NCBI GenBank assembly: GCA_028293745.1
Contig: JAQGOF010000024.1
Span: forward strand, 1-54,932
DNA length: 54,932 bases
Reading direction: 5' to 3'
Source of the DNA: Gammaproteobacteria bacterium
GTDB taxonomy: Bacteria > Pseudomonadota > Gammaproteobacteria > Steroidobacterales > Steroidobacteraceae
Shown here piece by piece: positions 53,794 to 54,932 of this stretch. Below the pieces are notes generated by a model that was not told where the DNA came from, made no database searches, and was given only the letters and a program-made list of their open reading frames with translations. The position numbers and the translations under genes were made by a program. Within the stretch, counting starts at the first letter, position 1, and every line of letters begins with the position of its first letter.

Positions 53794-54932
53794 TTAGCTC
53801 GCCTTCTTCGCAAGCGCGACAATCTTGCGCGCAGCGTCTGTCAGATCTGTGGCAGCCGTAATCGTCAGGCCGCTCGTGGCCAACATCTCGCGCGCCGTGT
53901 CGGCATTCGTGCCTTCGAGCCGGACGACCACCGGCACCTTGACTCCGACATTCTTGACGGCGTTGATCACCCCGTCGGCGATCAGGTCGCATCGCACGAT
54001 ACCGCCGAAAATGTTGACCAGCACGGCGCGCACCTTGGGATTCGAGAGGATCAGCTGGAATGCTGCGGTCACACGCTCGCTCGTCGCGCCACCACCCACG
54101 TCGAGGAAGTTGGCCGGCTGGCCGCCATGCAGCTTGATGAGGTCCATGGTCGCCATCGCAAGTCCGGCGCCATTGACCATGCATGCGATATCGCCATCGA
54201 GCGAAACGTAGTTGAGATCGTGCTCACTCGCACGACGCTCCATCGGATCTTCCTGGTTCGGGTCGCGCAGCTTCGCGATATCGGGATGGCGGAAAACGGC
54301 GTTGGCGTCGATGTTGATCTTCGCGTCGAGCGCCATCAGGCCGCCCGACTTCGTAACGATCAAGGGGTTGACCTCGACCAGGCTTGCGTCCTTTTCCAGG
54401 TAAAGCTTGTACAGTCCCATGGCGATGCCCTGGAACTCGGTAAGCTGCGTGCCCTTCAGCCCCAACCCGAACGCCAATTGACGGCATTGATACGCCTGCA
54501 GCCCGGCCGCCGGATGAATATTCACGGTCAGGATCTTCTCAGGGGTCTTCGCGGCGACCTCCTCGATATCCATGCCGCCCGCCGCCGATGCGATCAGGGC
54601 AATGCGCCCGCGCTCGCGGTTCAACGTGAGGGACAGATAAATTTCACGCTCGATGTCGGAGCCGGACTCGACGTACACGTGCTCGACGGGCAAACCTTCG
54701 GGCCCCGTCTGCTTTGTGACCAAACGAGTACCCAGCATGTCCTGCGCAGCAGAGCGCACCGTCTCCAGATTGCGCGCAACCTTTACGCCGCCGGCCTTGC
54801 CGCGCCCGCCCGCGTGCACCTGTGCCTTGACGACCCAAACGGGGCCGCCCAGCGCCTCGGCAGCCTTGACCGCCTCGTCAGCACTCGCCGCCACGCGCCC
54901 GGCGGGGACCGCAATGCCGTAGTTCCGAAAGA
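53794..54932 (-). CDS. sucC: Succinyl-CoA synthetase beta subunit (5' end outside window)
   Basis: The frame is open to the end of the window (reading FRNYGIAVPAGRVAASADEA), so only about the first ten residues of the protein are missing; the ATG inside at 54894 is not the true start. Seen: the ATP-grasp domain (VWVVKAQVHAGGRGKAGGVK, SGSDIEREIYLSLTLNRERG, VEVNPLIVTKSGGLMALDAK) and the C-terminal CoA-ligase domain (GDIACMVNGAGLAMATMDLI, PANFLDVGGGATSERVTAAF, VNIFGGIVRCDLIADGVI). The stop TAA is immediately followed by the sucD ATG, so the two subunits are translationally coupled. Confidence 0.96.
   Translation of the reverse strand, partial: FRNYGIAVPAGRVAASADEAVKAAEALGGPVWVVKAQVHAGGRGKAGGVKVARNLETVRSAAQDMLGTRLVTKQTGPEGLPVEHVYVESGSDIEREIYLSLTLNRERGRIALIASAAGGMDIEEVAAKTPEKILTVNIHPAAGLQAYQCRQLAFGLGLKGTQLTEFQGIAMGLYKLYLEKDASLVEVNPLIVTKSGGLMALDAKINIDANAVFRHPDIAKLRDPNQEDPMERRASEHDLNYVSLDGDIACMVNGAGLAMATMDLIKLHGGQPANFLDVGGGATSERVTAAFQLILSNPKVRAVLVNIFGGIVRCDLIADGVINAVKNVGVKVPVVVRLEGTNADTAREMLATSGLTITAATDLTDAARKIVALAKKAS

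Noticed and set aside
1..54932. CRISPR array or rRNA genes
   Set aside because: No regularly spaced identical repeats of 24-40 bases and no rRNA-like conserved blocks were seen.

Overview
The window is about 55 kb of GC-rich, tightly packed chromosome. Housekeeping gene orders such as recA-recX-alaS-csrA-tRNA-Ser, tamA-tamB, bamD, the CsrA type, NodT/RND export genes and a sigma32-type clpB promoter point to a gammaproteobacterium. High GC, many ATGA overlaps and frequent GTG/TTG starts would suit a Steroidobacteraceae/Nevskiales/Xanthomonadales relative, but that placement is an inference from style, not a database result.

Layout. 1-1091: end of a phospholipid-transport (pqiB-pqiC type) operon. 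1140-9685: one long minus-strand acyl-CoA catabolic operon, in order of transcription acyl-CoA dehydrogenase, a truncated enoyl-CoA hydratase, a complete enoyl-CoA hydratase, a CaiB-type CoA transferase, a YWTD beta-propeller, a 3-hydroxyacyl-CoA dehydrogenase, a type II NADH dehydrogenase and an acyl-CoA ligase with a one-base frameshift. Its gene set resembles a carnitine (cai) pathway, but the substrate is unknown. 9976-18168: an accessory island lying between an integrase fragment and the 3' end of tRNA-Ser(GCT). It holds a minus-strand operon of a SIR2-TIR protein, an nSTAND1-TM-TPR ATPase and a secreted beta-helix protein, plus debris of an IS110-type transposase and of a hybrid histidine kinase.

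18169-23205: tRNA-Ser, csrA, alaS, recX, recA. 23462-29846: a small secreted protein of unknown role and a tripartite RND efflux operon. 30034-36960 and on to 40919: thpR-pncC, mutS, a lipase-like hydrolase, and the outer-membrane assembly pair tamA-tamB. 41185-46912: aspS, a DUF502 membrane protein with an FmdB zinc ribbon, and clpB behind a clear heat-shock promoter. 47042-54932: a ZIP metal transporter, pgeF-rluD divergent from bamD, nadE, and sucC-sucD, where SucD carries a long histone-H1-like basic tail.

The strongest candidate for an undescribed system is the SIR2-TIR / nSTAND1-TPR pair at 12208-16877. It looks like an Avs-type immune NTPase whose effector is supplied by a separate, overlapping gene: a TIR domain with its catalytic glutamate intact sits behind a SIR2-like domain whose catalytic asparagine is replaced by cysteine. 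A secreted beta-helix gene follows 52 bases later. Antiviral function is inferred from architecture and setting and has not been shown.
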